Positions 46,491 to 59,402 are shown, counted from the stretch's first letter. The stretch is 64,000 nucleotides of DNA from Adiantum capillus-veneris (GCA_014529385.2 CM043968.1:6755001-6819000), one strand, 5' to 3'. Program-made: numbers and translations. Notes: generated from the letters alone by a model not told the origin.

Positions 46491-47702
46491 CCTTCGTCTC
46501 TACGCTTCCGCATCGTTGAATTTGATAGGACAGAGCATGCAAACATTTCTAAAGTGATAAGTCATATCATTTCTTATTCACTTGATACTACCCTTTTCAA
46601 GTTTGTAAGATATTTACACCCAAGTTATGGTGTTGTGCCATCAATTTGGCATGTTTGGTGTCATATGGTTCTTCTCTAATGGAGATTCCTATGAACAATA
46701 GGTTACATTTCAGCCTCTAGTTTTTTTGGTGGAAATACTTTAGGAGGGACAATATTCTAATACCAGCATGGAGGATACTTTACAACCACAAGTTATTTGT
46801 TACTAGTATGTGAACCTCATGTTGCTGCCGTCAAAAACAGCATGGCCTCTATTCCGATAAAAATATCTCCCTTCAAGGTGGAAAAAGTTTCATTCAAATC
46901 ATGATGCATGACATGCCATCTTGATAGTCTCTCACAAACATGTATATAAATAAGAGTCAATGAAACTTCCTTTGACATGAAACTTGGGAATTTCTCATGC
47001 ATATTGCTTATAAGTTTCTATTGGGGATGGGGACAGGGGGAAGGGGAGAGAAAAAACCACCAAAATGCCACCAATGGTGATGGACTAAGGAACATATGCA
47101 ATGACATTAGCTCAATGTTGGGAAATGCCTGCCAACTAGTTCCATATAAAAGCAAGGTCTATAGAAAAATAGAGGGGAGTGAGTAGTCAATAACAAAGAT
47201 GATGGAGAAGAAGCAGATGACATCAACATAAGATCCACTGAAGGAGGCCATAAGAGGACAAACAAAGAACCACATTTGGAGCAAAAAGAAGATGGCAATC
47301 GCACTTCACTTACAAAAGGGGGCTCATGTAAAATAGAGTTGGGGAGGAAGCTCCACAAAAACACTGAGGAACTTAGGACTTTCATATGCAAATGAGATCC
47401 TACTATAGAAATCCTGGTAGAGAGAGCAGCATGCCAACCCAATCAGCTAAACATCCCAAAACAAAATAGCGCAAAGACAAGAAAAACCAAACATAAAAAA
47501 AAAACAAGAAACGAAACAACAAAATGCAAAGCTAGAAACCAAGTACTACTCTAGATAATCAACTTACACGAATTGTAAACCTTCTTATGGTTCTTTTGCA
47601 AGGTATAATTTTGAGCCAAAGTTGAGACATCATGTTAGAATATACTAGAAATGGTACCAAACAAAAAACAAGGTAGCATGCATCGATGGAAAAAAAAACA
47701 CA

Positions 47703-47749
<47 letters not shown>

Positions 47750-48069
47750 CCCGAGCTTCTTGTTCAAAGATATATATTCTTGTTAAATATTGAGAAAAAA
47801 AGCACAAATTAGTAAGCACATTCTTATACAAATGAAAAGAATGTATGCAATAGAGAGAAATCGATCCACATACATCATAATTTTGGCAAAAGGGACAAAT
47901 TTAGACATGCATTGGTGCTAATAAAGTGAAATTGAGTCCCATACAGTCACATACTTTCTAGAAAAAGAACAAATTTAGACATGCACGTTTTCTAATTCAC
48001 TTGTTTGTGTTGACTTGAATTCAACACAAATGTAGCTAACAGAGCACTCTAACTTACATCATAGAATCA

Positions 48070-48114
<45 letters not shown>

Positions 48115-49700
48115 TGTGGGCCTCTGTACTATGCATAGATCCCTCAAACACAACCTTCACCATTCGACCCCACCTATCATTTTCTTTACAACACTCTCCC
48201 CTCTATCTCATTACCCTACACTTCCTCAATTTTCGATCGTGGCTACTCATGTCACATAGCTCCCTTGGCATACGATGATCACTTGCTTTTTATCTACCTA
48301 ACTTGGCCTCGTGCTTCCATTTTTATCCCATCCCACTCCCTTATCTCAACTTAGGCTCTACCCTTATGCGTGGCCTGCTCCACCCTTTTCTTTCCCTTGC
48401 TTCCCGTTGTCGTTTCCCATGGTGGTAGCATGTGAGCATCCAGTGCCATGTACATTCCCTCTTCCATGCTATGGCTTCAACCTCGTCTTTGCCTATTTGC
48501 TCCTCTTTTTTTTAGCAATGTTAGTGCAATTAGTAGAAAATTAGTGTGTAAGTTAGCAAAAATTAGTAAAACTAGCAAGGGGTTAGTGTAAAATTAGAGT
48601 GTGTAGGCACACAATTAGCAAGATTTGGTAGCAAATTAGGGGAAATTGAACACAATGTCTCATGCACACACATCCAAAATCCACAAAACAACAAACACAC
48701 AAATGAAATTAGTGAAGAAATTATTGAGGAAACCTATCCGATTATGCCAAAATTACACTAGTGTAGGCCATGGCTCCACGACAAACGTACCAAATGTTGG
48801 GGGTGCCATCGTAGCATAGCTCCAATGGCCAACAATAATTGTCAATCCGTGAGGATGAGCTACCTGGCTAGGGCATGGAAACACTCACCGATTAGTGAGC
48901 TAATTATGGCAACACGAATGGCGACTTTATGAGGTGCTTCCTCGGCCTATGGAGGAGCTAAGCCATAATGTATGGCAATCTCCACATCTACTTCTCTTCA
49001 CCTCAAATCAACCCAATCACACTTTTTTTTTTATAGTAACAACCCAATCACACACACTAATGATTTCAATGCACTCATCACTAATCACATCATGCAACAC
49101 ACTAATCACAAGTGCACATACATAGATCTATTGAGCATACACACTCCAATCAATCATACATGCACACGCAAAGAATAGAGGGAAATTACACAAGATTAGA
49201 GTGGGATTAACCACTCATTAGTTATGATCTATAAAATCAAACATCATTAGTAATCAGAAGAGAGTATAAGAGAGGCATAGTGAAAGAGAATTAAGCATTG
49301 ATTAGTGTTAATCAAGTCACATGAGCAAGGAGAAGCTCAAGGACTCCATAGCCACACACCTCATGAGATCTGACTAAAGAGTGGTCTCAACAAATGAGGC
49401 TCAGAATCCTAATTCCATTTACACACTGCCTTATACACCTAGGGTAAAAATATGCAATGTTCAGGCACCCATTGCCTTTAGGGCTCCATAACTTACTAAA
49501 TCTGCAACCTAGGTACACTGACTGACCTATTCTTTATAGCTTGGAACTCCCATTGAGCTCGTAAAAGTGTAACCCAATCTTCAATGCTTCTCCATATTTA
49601 TCTTTGATGTGCCTTCGTAAGGCTTGGGCCTTTAGTAGATTTTGTTAATTAACATCGACTCAGTTAACAAAATCATCCACCATCAAGGTTTTCTACTCAA
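46491..49700. other. Gene-poor region
   Basis: No recognised gene. Weak coding-like text on the + strand at 47190-47400 (DDGEEADDINIRSTEGGHKR type, with stops) and a short - strand frame at 46817-47002 are unassigned. (CT)n at 47706-47747, (GA)n at 48072-48112. 48560-49200 is rich in ACAC and TTAGTG phrases. Confidence 0.5.
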
Positions 49701-49709
49701 CTGAGAAAT

Positions 49710-52700
49710 ATGAAATCCGCAACAAATGTTGCAACACCTTCAATAGTGGGATTGAGAGAAAATGTGGAGACGTATCAAACATACAACACCACACCTCAAG
49801 GCATGGCTCATGGATCTTTTCCAAGTGATTATAAACCTCATTGGAAACCACATCGGTCATTATACACCTCAACTCAAATGCGTGTGCCTAGAAACACGAG
49901 AGCATAAATTGGTGAAGACCTAGAGGAGAACCATCTGGCTGATCAACAAGCCCAACATGAGATTCATCAAAACCAACAAATCCATAAGAGTTCTAACAGA
50001 TTACACAGGGCTTGTATAGGTTAACATACGAGGATCAACATGACTTCTACAAGTATGTAGAACCCAATGTTAGATAGTTGACCATAAGAACCTCTATGCA
50101 TTCACTTGTACAGATGCCAAAGGAATGCAAGTTTTGATGGTGAATAAGTATGGACAAGAGTACAGACTTGTTGATACAATTGATCTAGAAGATATACATA
50201 CAAGGGTACTCCAATCTTTATGTACTTTTAGTCAAGTGTGAGTGCACTAGTGATATTTGAGACCAAAACACAAGGAGTTAAAAAACCCAGGGGATTCACT
50301 CTATATACAAAGTGGGACGTCACTTACGAGTGGATAACTTTGCTATATACGACTCATATTAGGGATTATGACCCCCCTTTCTACGCTTATACAAAAATCA
50401 ATGAAGAAAACTATCATACCCCTATCTTACATACAAAATTTAGGTCTCACATGATCTAACTGAGTAAAACTAGTCAAAGAGTGTGTAGCATAGTGACTGG
50501 CAATGTACTAAGGAACCACTTCTGTTGATAACTAGATGTATCTTCAATGTGTCTTAGTTTGACTTTCAAACTATGTGCCCTATTAGCCTACACTACTCTG
50601 GCTACTCGTCCAATTCCGACCCATCCAAAGCTGGTGTAAATCAACCCTTGACCTGCTCCAAATCAACCCTTATCTATGACCGGATTGATGCAAAATTTGA
50701 TGTGTGGCCTGATAAAAAACTTCCCCAAAATTCATCCGAGTTCTAGTGCACACCAGTGACCAATCATTACAAGTAATAAGCCCGGGTCAATTTCCTGCCC
50801 CTCTACCCCTCCCATAAATATGATACCCCCCTCCCTTATCCTTAATCTTGGGAAATAAATTATTGGGGACCTGCCCCTTACTTATACGCTTACGTAACTT
50901 GTAACAAAAACCCCCTCCCTTGTACTTACGTGGTGCGGTAAGTTTTCCATGGTGAATCCCTCGGGGTTAAAACTCAATCTATGGAAATAACGGGATTCAA
51001 CAAGTCTCTTGATTATACTCATGTTTTCAAGACTAAAGCTATGGGGTCAATAGGACCACAATTTGGACATATATTTTCAAAAAATATACCAGAGCATATA
51101 TCAAAGAGGACTCCACTAGGATTTTCTCCAAGACAAGAAGAGAGACCGAGAGAGTTCTTTGCAAGAGACCCCAAATTGGTTAGATTTGTGACTAAACCAT
51201 GACAAATGAGACCATCTCAAGTGGCCAAATGTGTCAAGACAAAGCAACAACTATAAAGCTTATGGTGAGGCTATAGAGGATGCAAAAACTACGACAAGCA
51301 ATGTCTCCTCGTCTTCTAGTGAAACCAACATGATACGAGTTGCTCAACCTCAACCAATACCCAATCTAAATGAGCTAGCAGAAGGTGTAGCATGATGATT
51401 GAGCCTAGACTTTGGACAAAACATAAACATGAGACAATTACAAATGAAAAAGTGTGACACATGTAAGAGGGACCATCCTACTCACTTATGTAATACACAA
51501 CCAAAACCAGCAGTAGTCAACACTCGAGGGGTTCACCTATTAGACATGTAAGTTACCATGTGACTTCAAATGAATGGATTCTTTAATTGCCAAAATTTTG
51601 AAATTTCAAGAAGATTATATTAAGAAAAGGGGTTTCTTAATTGATTTTAGAGGAAAACTGGTAAGCTTTTAAAGAAAAAAAGGGTCAATTTTTTACCTTA
51701 ATCATGTAAGTAAAGGGGTTTTCTTAATACCTTTTGAACACACGTTATATGAATAGTTTCTTAAAGGTGCACCCCCTGAGATTCAACACAAAATAATGGT
51801 GTACCATAGACCATAAATGGACCACTCACAAGATGAGCGGGTGCTATTATAAGTAGAATTATCAGTGGAAGAGACCATATGGACCTCAAGCAAGGAATCA
51901 ATTGCCACCTCCAAGATTCCCAATGGGTCAGAATATGATTGTGCCAAGTGTTGCGAGATTGTAATGTATGCTAGGGCAACAACCACCTCTTCTGAATGAT
52001 AGTAGAGTAGTAGTCAACTACACTCAACCAACTAAACCACATGAGAAACAAGCATTGGTCATGACTTCTTTGTATTACAATAAGCCTAGAGATACCTATC
52101 GAATGAGAGATAAAGAGTATCTCTTATGCTAGAGATACATATCCTTTATGGTAGAGTTTAGAATTGATTGCACAACCATCATATGTGCCACAACCCATGA
52201 AAAATCATTATTTCATGAACAAGAACACCTTATTGTTCATAGCCAATCAAGAGTATGGATTAAAGACCAGTCTTACACTAGGAAAGAACAACCATCGACT
52301 GCACTGTCAGCTACGCAACAAGTAGGACCATGATATGAGTGTGGAGGCAATCATTGGGCAAGAAATTGTCGAAAAGAACATAGAAATATTTGGATATTGT
52401 TTAGAATGTGGTGTTACACACCTCATTCTTATAATTGTCCAAAACACCGAAACAACAAGAGGAAAGCAAAAATGAACGTTGTAGGGGTTTTATTTTATTC
52501 AAGAGGATTTGAGGTAGAACTCATGGTTCTTGTGAATGTGGTGACTTAAGCTCAAGCTAGAGAAAAGGCTCAAGATCAACCAAATGAGGAAAACAATTGA
52601 CAACTTGATCAAGTAAAAAATAGTTAATGTGTCGGTGAGGACCCAATAAAAGTCATGGAAATCCAAAAGAGACAAGACAAAAGCAAAAAAAAAAAGAAGG

Positions 52701-53200
52701 AATAGGCCACGTTAGAATTTGAATTTCATCAAGAAAAAGAGAAGCTAAGACAAGAGCAACAATACAAGGCACCAACAAAGAAAGAATAATCATCTAAGAT
52801 GTTGTCAAGAGGATTAGTGTTGGTAGACAAAGTCCTAGAGCCGTTAGATGCTATGTTGAAAGCATTTGAGGCTAGATTGAAGACCAACCAAACTCTATAG
52901 CAACGATGGATGAATACCCTCCTCTAGAGGTAGAGAAGTAGAGGCTAGAGATGTGCAAAAAATTGATAGAGATTGCACGAGCACTAATTATGGAACCTAC
53001 ACTATCTAGCCCTCCTCTTGAAACAAAACAACAAAGAGTTGAATTTAAAAGGCAAAGATTTCTAAAATGTCTCCTCAAATAAATCTTGAACCAAATCAAG
53101 AACCACAATGTTGGCGGATACTCCGTGATCGTATGATAGCATAGCAAGAACAAGACCAACAACTCTATGTCAGCCAAGGACAAAGCTCAACCCGTAGGTG
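49710..53200 (+). pseudogene. Strongly decayed gag-like region with two zinc-knuckle clusters
   Basis: The + strand retains scattered retroelement text: MKCDTC-type C-x2-C-x4-H-x3-C at 51453-51492 (CDTCKRDHPTHLC); RDTYRMRDKEY near 52090-52120; a knuckle at about 52334-52369 (YECGGNHWARNC, first Cys lost to Tyr); and a further Cys/His set at 52399-52440. The phrase VLVNVVT-AQAREKAQDQP (52530-52590) looks like the Gag-protease linker of gypsy elements. Charged helical text continues to about 53100. Stops are numerous. No protease or RT follows. Confidence 0.5.
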
Positions 53201-53600
53201 CATGGAAATAAGGAGATGGGTGTCAATCATCTACTCAACCTTCTAAGAAAATCTCTACTCAAGGAAACCAAAGCTAGAAGTCCTATGCGTTTGTGAATGC
53301 AACTTAACCTACAATGATCATGCTATCTGAGACTAGACCAAATGCACTTGAAAAGTCACAAGACTCATAGGAAATACTCTTCTCATCAAGAGGTCATTAC
53401 CCTATGGATTCTAACTCGATATCCATCTTGAACCACCCCGTGCGACAATCGCGTAGTATGAAGACATGTAGCAAAATGCACGTCACCACTTTTGGTTTGT
53501 ATGATCCTAATATGTAGCTCTAATAGCCGTGAACCCACAAGTATAAACAAATCACCATCCGGACACATGGTTTGCAAGAAAACTCACCCGGAAGCTTGTA

Positions 53601-53762
53601 GGAGCTCGCTCCGCGACAACACTGGAATTGTGCAAGCTTGGCATTGGATTGAAGCCCCCATGTTGCTAGCACATTGGTGGTGGAGCTTGCTTCGCGACGA
53701 CATTGGAATCATGCAAACTTGGCATTGGATTGAAGCCCCCGTTGTTGCTAGCACATAGGTGG
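53601..53762. repeat. 81-bp direct tandem duplication
   Basis: Units 53601-53681 and 53682-53762, both starting GGAGCT(C/T)GCT and containing CTTGGCATTGGATTGAAGCC and TTGCTAGCACAT. About 88% identical by eye. 81 bp keeps any frame (27 codons). Confidence 0.9.
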
Positions 53763-54048
53763 TGTCACTTTTGCAATGGAAGCTCCGTAGAGTGCATGGG
53801 GAAGAGAAGAAGCATGTGTGTGTGTGTGTGTGTGTGTGACATAGTGCACAATAAACATGAGATTAGATTAATTCAAAAGTTTGTCTTAGGATTACAAAAA
53901 TTGGCTTATATAGAATCCCTCCTTAGAGGCTTGTTCTCACAAAGGATATTGTCCGCTTAACCCATTACAAAATTTCATGTTGTTTCTAAAAAATAAGTGA
54001 TACAAAAAAGTTGGGAAAGGCTTCTTCTGTGTTCAGCAGCCGTCAACA
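53763..54048 (-). repeat. - strand LTR start (U3/R part) with CA tract below TATA
   Basis: On the - strand the LTR begins TGTTGACGGCTGCTG at 54048, right after a polypurine tract. TATATAAG lies at 53905-53912 and a (CA)n tract ((GT)n on +, 53817-53839) starts about 66 bp downstream of it. The inner end is uncertain, and the duplicated 81-bp unit may be part of it. Confidence 0.55.
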
Positions 54049-54058
54049 CTCCCCCCTC
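54049..54058 (-). promoter_or_regulatory. Polypurine tract
   Basis: GGAGGGGGGAG on the - strand adjoining an LTR-type TGTTG start. Confidence 0.6.
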
Positions 54059-54109
54059 CATGTCCATGTCATCCCTGACATGACGGTTCTTCTTTTGGTT
54101 GATTCGTCT

Positions 54110-54313
54110 CTAGTAGAAACCGAGTGGTGTGATCATCTTTAAGAATGATTCATACCTAATATTGTCGATGCTAATTGTTGGGCCAAAAATTTTGTTGTCA
54201 TAGGTAAAAAACCCGGTGTAGAAAGCTTCACCAAAGCTTGCATGTGATAGCTTGGCAAAAACATCACTCGTACATGCACATCCTTGAGGCAAGCATGTCA
54301 ACACGTTACACAA
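54110..54313 (-). pseudogene. Probable 3' end of a retroelement polyprotein
   Basis: The - strand frame ending ISIDNIRYESFLKMITPLGF reaches a stop about 50 bp from the polypurine tract; RHVRDDMDMEGG follows in frame after the stop. The position fits the C-terminus of a pol gene, but I do not recognise a domain. Confidence 0.35.
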
Positions 54314-54479
54314 TTAGAAAAGACAAATTTCATATTCTAAATTTACTTTCAAAAGCAAACATAGCATTGATATGTACACAAGTGTTGTAGCAAAAACATG
54401 ACATAAATATTATATCTGTGACTTTAAAAAAAATAGAAATGGCTAAACAAATTTAGCATCCTATGCATCCTCCACATTG

Positions 54480-54878
54480 TCCTCATCTTTGCCTTGAGCC
54501 ATAGGACGTCTCGGCCACATGGTGCTCTTTGTGATGGCTAGAAACCCTATGGCCCTGAGGCCATAGGGCGATCTTTGTGATGGCTATAAACCCTAACCAT
54601 CTCAAAGAGCACCCTGTGGCCTTAGGGCCATAGGGGCCATGGGGTTTCTAACCATCACAAAGAGCACCCTATGTCCCTAAGGCCACATGGGGCTCTTTAA
54701 CGTGGATAGAAATCCTTTGGTTGTAAGGCCACTGGGTGCTCTTTTTTCTACCTAGAAACATTATGGCCATAAGGTCAGAGGGTGTTTTTTGTATTAGCTA
54801 GATATCCTAAGGCCCTAAAGCCATAGGGTGCTCTTTTTGTTAGCTAGAAACCATATGGACCTAAGGCCAAAGGGTGCT
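54480..54878. repeat. 46-bp palindrome-bearing satellite with orientation switches
   Basis: About eight diverged units, each with a GCTCTTTxTG...TAGAAACC half and a near-palindrome such as CCTATGGCC-CTGA-GGCCATAGG (54549-54570). The unit length of 46 bp is clearest at 54735-54878. Units at about 54592-54690 are inverted relative to the rest. Apparent ORFs are incidental. Confidence 0.85.
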
Positions 54879-55262
54879 ATGTATTTCCAATACGGAATCA
54901 AGAAGGCTTGAGGATGTGTATTTCGTGCGTTCTATAGCCAAAAAATTGGTTGAGAGGGAAGAGAATGACCATGGCAAGGAGAAGTATAATCATCCATTTG
55001 ATCAACCTGATCCATTTGGATATACAGGGGGGATGATGGTGAGCGGACACCAATAGAGCAGCAGGCTGAAGACAACTCACATTCAAAAATGGAAAAGGAG
55101 AGATTTTCAAGAGAGCAGCTAGCAAAGCATCACATCCTCTTTGCTCCGATTGTAGGTAAAGCAACAGCTGTGGTAAGAAGACATTTGGTGTTATATCCAA
55201 AAGTTTTAGGAAATCAATCTGTACCAAGGAGGATGGCTGTGTCACAAAACTAAATCTCAAAT

Positions 55263-56186
55263 ATGAAGGTCAAATTTGGGACATGCAAGGGGAAAAATAA
55301 TGAAGACCATGCTTTTCATATAGGCCAATTCAAAACAAAATGGGTGCCAGCGGATATGACCTTGTGTATGGAGAGCAAGAGAAGTTGTAGTAGTTACAAG
55401 CAACCTTGGAAGGGAAGGGCATGCATTGGCTCAACAAGTTTCCAACAAATACTTTTTGCAAATTTGATGTATTAAAGGTTGCATTTTTGGGAGGCTTCGA
55501 AGGGAGAAGACACCCAATGAATTACCGAGGAAGATTAGGCTAATAAAGCATAAGAAGTTGAAGGTGGAGTATTATGCCCAAAAATTTAAATCAATATTGA
55601 ACATGTTGGAGGTGGATGAAGACCAACCAATGAGATGGTGGCAAGATATTTTATGCAAGAGTTAAGGAAGGAGTTAAAGAATATAGTGGTAAGCTATGAT
55701 GTGGTTGGGTGAGGAGTTAAAGAATACAGTGGCAAGTTATGATGTGGTTGGGGGATTTGATGGGTTGATTGAATTGACAATCAGAGTAGAAAAACGGTTG
55801 AGGCTTACGGGGGGGGGGGGGGGGGGGTCACTCACGGAATTGGATTTGGCTTCAGAGGATGAGGAGGACAAATCTAATTTTTAAATAGATTCAAAGGAAG
55901 AATTTGAGGATGCGGAATCCAAAAAAAGGAGAAAGGGAAGCAGAGAATGCATGATAAAAAATACAAAAAAGATCGCAAGAAATTAAAAAAGAAGGAGGAG
56001 GAGGTGATGGAGCTTAGTTTTTTGGTCCATCAATTGAAGACTCTAAGGACTCAAGAAAGTAAGGATAGCAAACTGTTTTGTGAGATTTGTGATAAGCCAG
56101 GACATGCAATGACAAATTGTTGGTATAGTCCAAAGTTTAGAGGAAATATATCACAGAGCTCTCAACTAAGAGGCCTTCAAAATTAG
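55263..56186 (+). pseudogene. Retroelement gag with perfect CCHC knuckle
   Basis: Broken frames give KHKKLKVEYYAQKFKSILNM (about 55545), EELKNTVASYDVVGGFDGLI (55703-55760) and an acidic segment. An open frame 55947-56186 then has a basic helix and FCEICDKPGHAMTNCW, a canonical C-x2-C-x4-H-x4-C knuckle (56079-56120). A G19 run at 55809-55827 interrupts the acidic part. This matches retrotransposon gag (nucleocapsid) organisation. No pol follows, because microsatellites and a LINE fragment come next. Confidence 0.7.
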
Positions 56187-56335
56187 GTAGATACAAAAGT
56201 ATAGGAGAGAATGGACCAGAATTGGTACATGCACTTTGAATTTTGCATCATTGGCACTTGGAGCTATGGTCCATTGCAATTTGCCTCGTGTCTCCCTCCC
56301 CCCCTTGCAAGATTCACTATCTCCACATGCAGGTG

Positions 56336-56456
<121 letters not shown>

Positions 56457-56652
56457 CAGAGCCTCTCATGGTGACAACATGGTGAGGTGGTGGACAATGA
56501 TAGTCCTTCCCATATGGGTATTGTTTAATGACACCTATAGCAAGGAGATGGCCCTTGGACTATGGAATGATAGGGTTGTAGTACCAAGATGGCAAGTAGA
56601 GGAGAGTAGCTAATCAAGACCAATAGTCTCTCTCCCTCTCTCTATTACGCTG

Positions 56653-56880
56653 ATGCATGCGATGTACAAGATATTGGCTAAGATGTTGGTGAATCGGATT
56701 AAGGATCATCTTCTTGCAGGACTTCATCAAGCACAATATGGTTTTATACCTCGACATCAAATCAATGAAAACTTGGCTAATGTGATAATTGGCAAGGAGT
56801 ATTCAAAGTACATGCAAGAGGATGTACTTGTCATGCAAGTTGACATTGAGAAGGCTTTTGACACTGTGTAGTGGGACTAT
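56653..56880 (+). pseudogene. LINE reverse transcriptase fragment (second family)
   Basis: Frame MYKILAKMLVNRIKDHLLAG, HQAQYGFIPRHQINENLANV and VLVMQVDIEKAFDTV before a stop. This is the start of a non-LTR RT: the YK-I-AK-LA-R block, the Q-F-R block, and the first catalytic Asp in D-I-E-K-A-F-D. It differs clearly from the LINE at 34-38 kb. The part with the YxDD motif is missing. Confidence 0.8.
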
Positions 56881-57500
56881 ATTGCAGCTACGATGTGTTG
56901 CCTTGGGTGTGGTCCTATATAGGTAAATTTGAGAGTGAGCAGCACGGCTCACCATGATCTGATGCCAACAATTATGCAGGTAGGGCTTGCTTTCCACATA
57001 TCTTGGAGTGTTGCACTTATTGCAATGCATGTCCAACACATGCACATGCATCTTCGACTATTTTTTGTCTGTTGGTGAAGGGTGGCACTATGGCTTTTAC
57101 CCCAACATAAGATAAGGGATAAAAATGCTACTTCCATACTAATCCTACATGGTGAGCCTTTAAGCTTTGCAATAGTTCAAGGGGGCTCTTAAAACATGTC
57201 ATGTGGAGCATTAGTCAATGCTTTGGTCGTCAAGTGTGATATAGTTAGAGCAAATATTGTAGCCTATTTTCAAATATTATTTTCATTGTTATTTAGGAGT
57301 AAATTTATTGCGATGGGTGATTGAGGTAATACTAGAGAAAATGTTGCCAGGGAGGCAAAAGGTGATTAGCATAGGTGGAATATGAGGTGCTCATCACTGC
57401 TAAAATTGTTGAAGTGAGATTTTGAGATCTCACTTCAAAGTTACACATACCAGGGTAGGTTTGTTGGTTGATTGGTATGCGAAGATTGCATATGCATGTG
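56881..57500. other. Spacer with no supported feature
   Basis: AT-rich with broken frames only. Confidence 0.4.
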
Positions 57501-57504
57501 ACGA

Positions 57505-57987
57505 CGCTTGAAGGATGTAGAAGTGCGCCCTTTCTCCCCCCTAAATTAAAGTGTTCTCCTCTCCTATAGCATCAAGGACATCATTGAAGTAGCTTTGGTC
57601 CATATGCTTGGGCTATGCTAAGAGTGAGTACATTAGAAATGCCAGGTTGGACATGGGAATGTTGCATCTACCAAGAGAGTGGATGGATTTGAACAAGCAA
57701 AAGTTATGGACATGCTGATTCAAAATTATCAAATATGGGGTGCTTATTGAAGGCAAGTGAGGCTTTCTAGAGCATATGGATTTAATGTGGCACTCACCGG
57801 TGCACCTAAAAGTTGGTTTCTTGGTTTATGCAATTGATCATATGTACATATGTCTATTGTAGCACTTCAAGGATGTAAATGTCTGCCCTTTCTCCCCACT
57901 GAATTGAAGTCTTCTCCTCTCCTATAGCATCAAAAATATCACTAAGGTAGATTTGGGTCATATGCATGGGCTATGCTAAGAGATAGG
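57505..57987. repeat. Direct repeat pair of about 127 bp
   Basis: Copies at about 57505-57632 and 57862-57987 share GCCCTTTCTCCCC, TTCTCCTCTCCTATAGCATC, CATATGC and GGGCTATGCTAAGAG. They are separated by about 230 bp of unrelated DNA. Confidence 0.8.
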
Positions 57988-58020
57988 AGCCATAGGAGCA
58001 ATAGCAATTGTCTCTTGCCT

Positions 58021-58021
<1 letters not shown>

Positions 58022-58062
<41 letters not shown>
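58022..58062 (+). repeat. (CA)n microsatellite
   Basis: About 41 bp of CA, shortly after the second 127-bp repeat copy. Confidence 0.95.
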
Positions 58063-58064
<2 letters not shown>

Positions 58065-58908
58065 GGTTGCCACTACACTAGTCGTTCAACACCTTTGTCT
58101 TGCTTGTGATAGTCTTGCTTGCACCTTTGGCCATGGCTCTTGCTCCCCCCTTGACCAAGATCATGTTCCCCCCTCAACTCAGCCAGGCGACCCTTTGTTG
58201 CTCTATGATTTTGCCACAGCTTTGATTGTCCACAACTATCGGAATTGCCAGTTCGCACTGCTGTAAGTGTAGTAGATCTCTTTGCCACATTGGACCAATC
58301 CCAAACATGCTTCACCTCAAGGAGACTTCTCGATGCCTATCGTCTATAATGGCCTTCCCTCATCTACCCGTAGCAAGCCCCCAACCATGTGCGATGAGCA
58401 ACAAATGAAGAGTTGTCATAGAAGAGGTCTCGATGGTGAGTTCCTCCTACCACTAGCCCCAACATTGACACTTTTCTCTTGCTATGGCACTATCTATAAC
58501 AACATTAAAACTTGGGTGGCATTACATGGGTTGCCTTCCACAAAGCACGGAGATAGGAGTGGCAAGCATAGGGTTGCCCCCATTCCAATGCTGACGCAAC
58601 CGCCTGCGCTTGCATGCTGACGGTTCCTCTAGAAATCCAATGACCACCAAAAGCATCTATTGTGATATGGGGATCGGAATCAAGATAATTATTTTCCACA
58701 TCTCCTTCCTACACAATGAGCACATGCAACACACACACAAATCCAAAAATGAAAACATAATACCGTTTAAATGAGTATGTCAAAGGTCCACTTGCCTCCA
58801 AAGCAAGCTTGAATTTATCTAGGGGAAACAAAGGACAAGGTAATGGAGCCTCCAAATTTGGCTCAACAACAACCCTTAGGGACTTTTTAAGTTGTGCCTC
58901 TTGTATCC

Positions 58909-58910
<2 letters not shown>
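58063..58910. other. Region without recognisable genes
   Basis: Frames up to about 110 residues on + (58282-58620) and a short one on - (58505-58699) show no family resemblance. The sequence is of fairly even composition. Confidence 0.4.

Positions 58911-58951
<41 letters not shown>
58911..58951 (+). repeat. (GA)n microsatellite
   Basis: About 41 bp of GA. Confidence 0.95.
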
Positions 58952-58955
<4 letters not shown>

Positions 58956-58990
58956 CTTGCATGTTTCATGTGAAATAGTTGCAAGAGTGG

Positions 58991-59029
58991 TTGGTTAAAG
59001 CCCTACTGGTAGGTCCTATGAATCAGACA

Positions 59030-59084
<55 letters not shown>

Positions 59085-59133
59085 CACTGCAAAGTTGGTT
59101 AAAGCCCTAGTGGTAGGTCCTATGAATCACTCA

Positions 59134-59172
<39 letters not shown>

Positions 59173-59180
59173 AAGTTGTT
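58991..59180. repeat. Duplicated unit of about 104 bp containing (CA)n
   Basis: TTGGTTAAAGCCCTA(C/G)TGGTAGG occurs at 58991 and 59095, each followed by TCCTATGAATCA, a (CA)n tract (59032-59083; 59137-59167) and CACTGCAAAGTTG. The tandem duplication includes its own microsatellite. Confidence 0.9.
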
Positions 59181-59267
59181 CGAGAAAATCATCTTGGAAA
59201 CTAGACACAATTCCTTTTTATCAATTTTCCAAGAGGAAAATGTGAAAAATTAACTAATTGTGAAAAT

Positions 59268-59271
<4 letters not shown>

Positions 59272-59310
<39 letters not shown>
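59272..59310 (+). repeat. (GA)n microsatellite
   Basis: About 39 bp of GA. Confidence 0.95.
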
Positions 59311-59313
<3 letters not shown>

Positions 59314-59401
59314 TTGATCTATTTTTATGAAATTTGTCAAGAGCAAGAGTCTTGAGGGTAAGAGGGCCATGCTATCGCCGAAGGCGGTGCCGTTTTACTA
59401 G

Positions 59402-59402
<1 letters not shown>

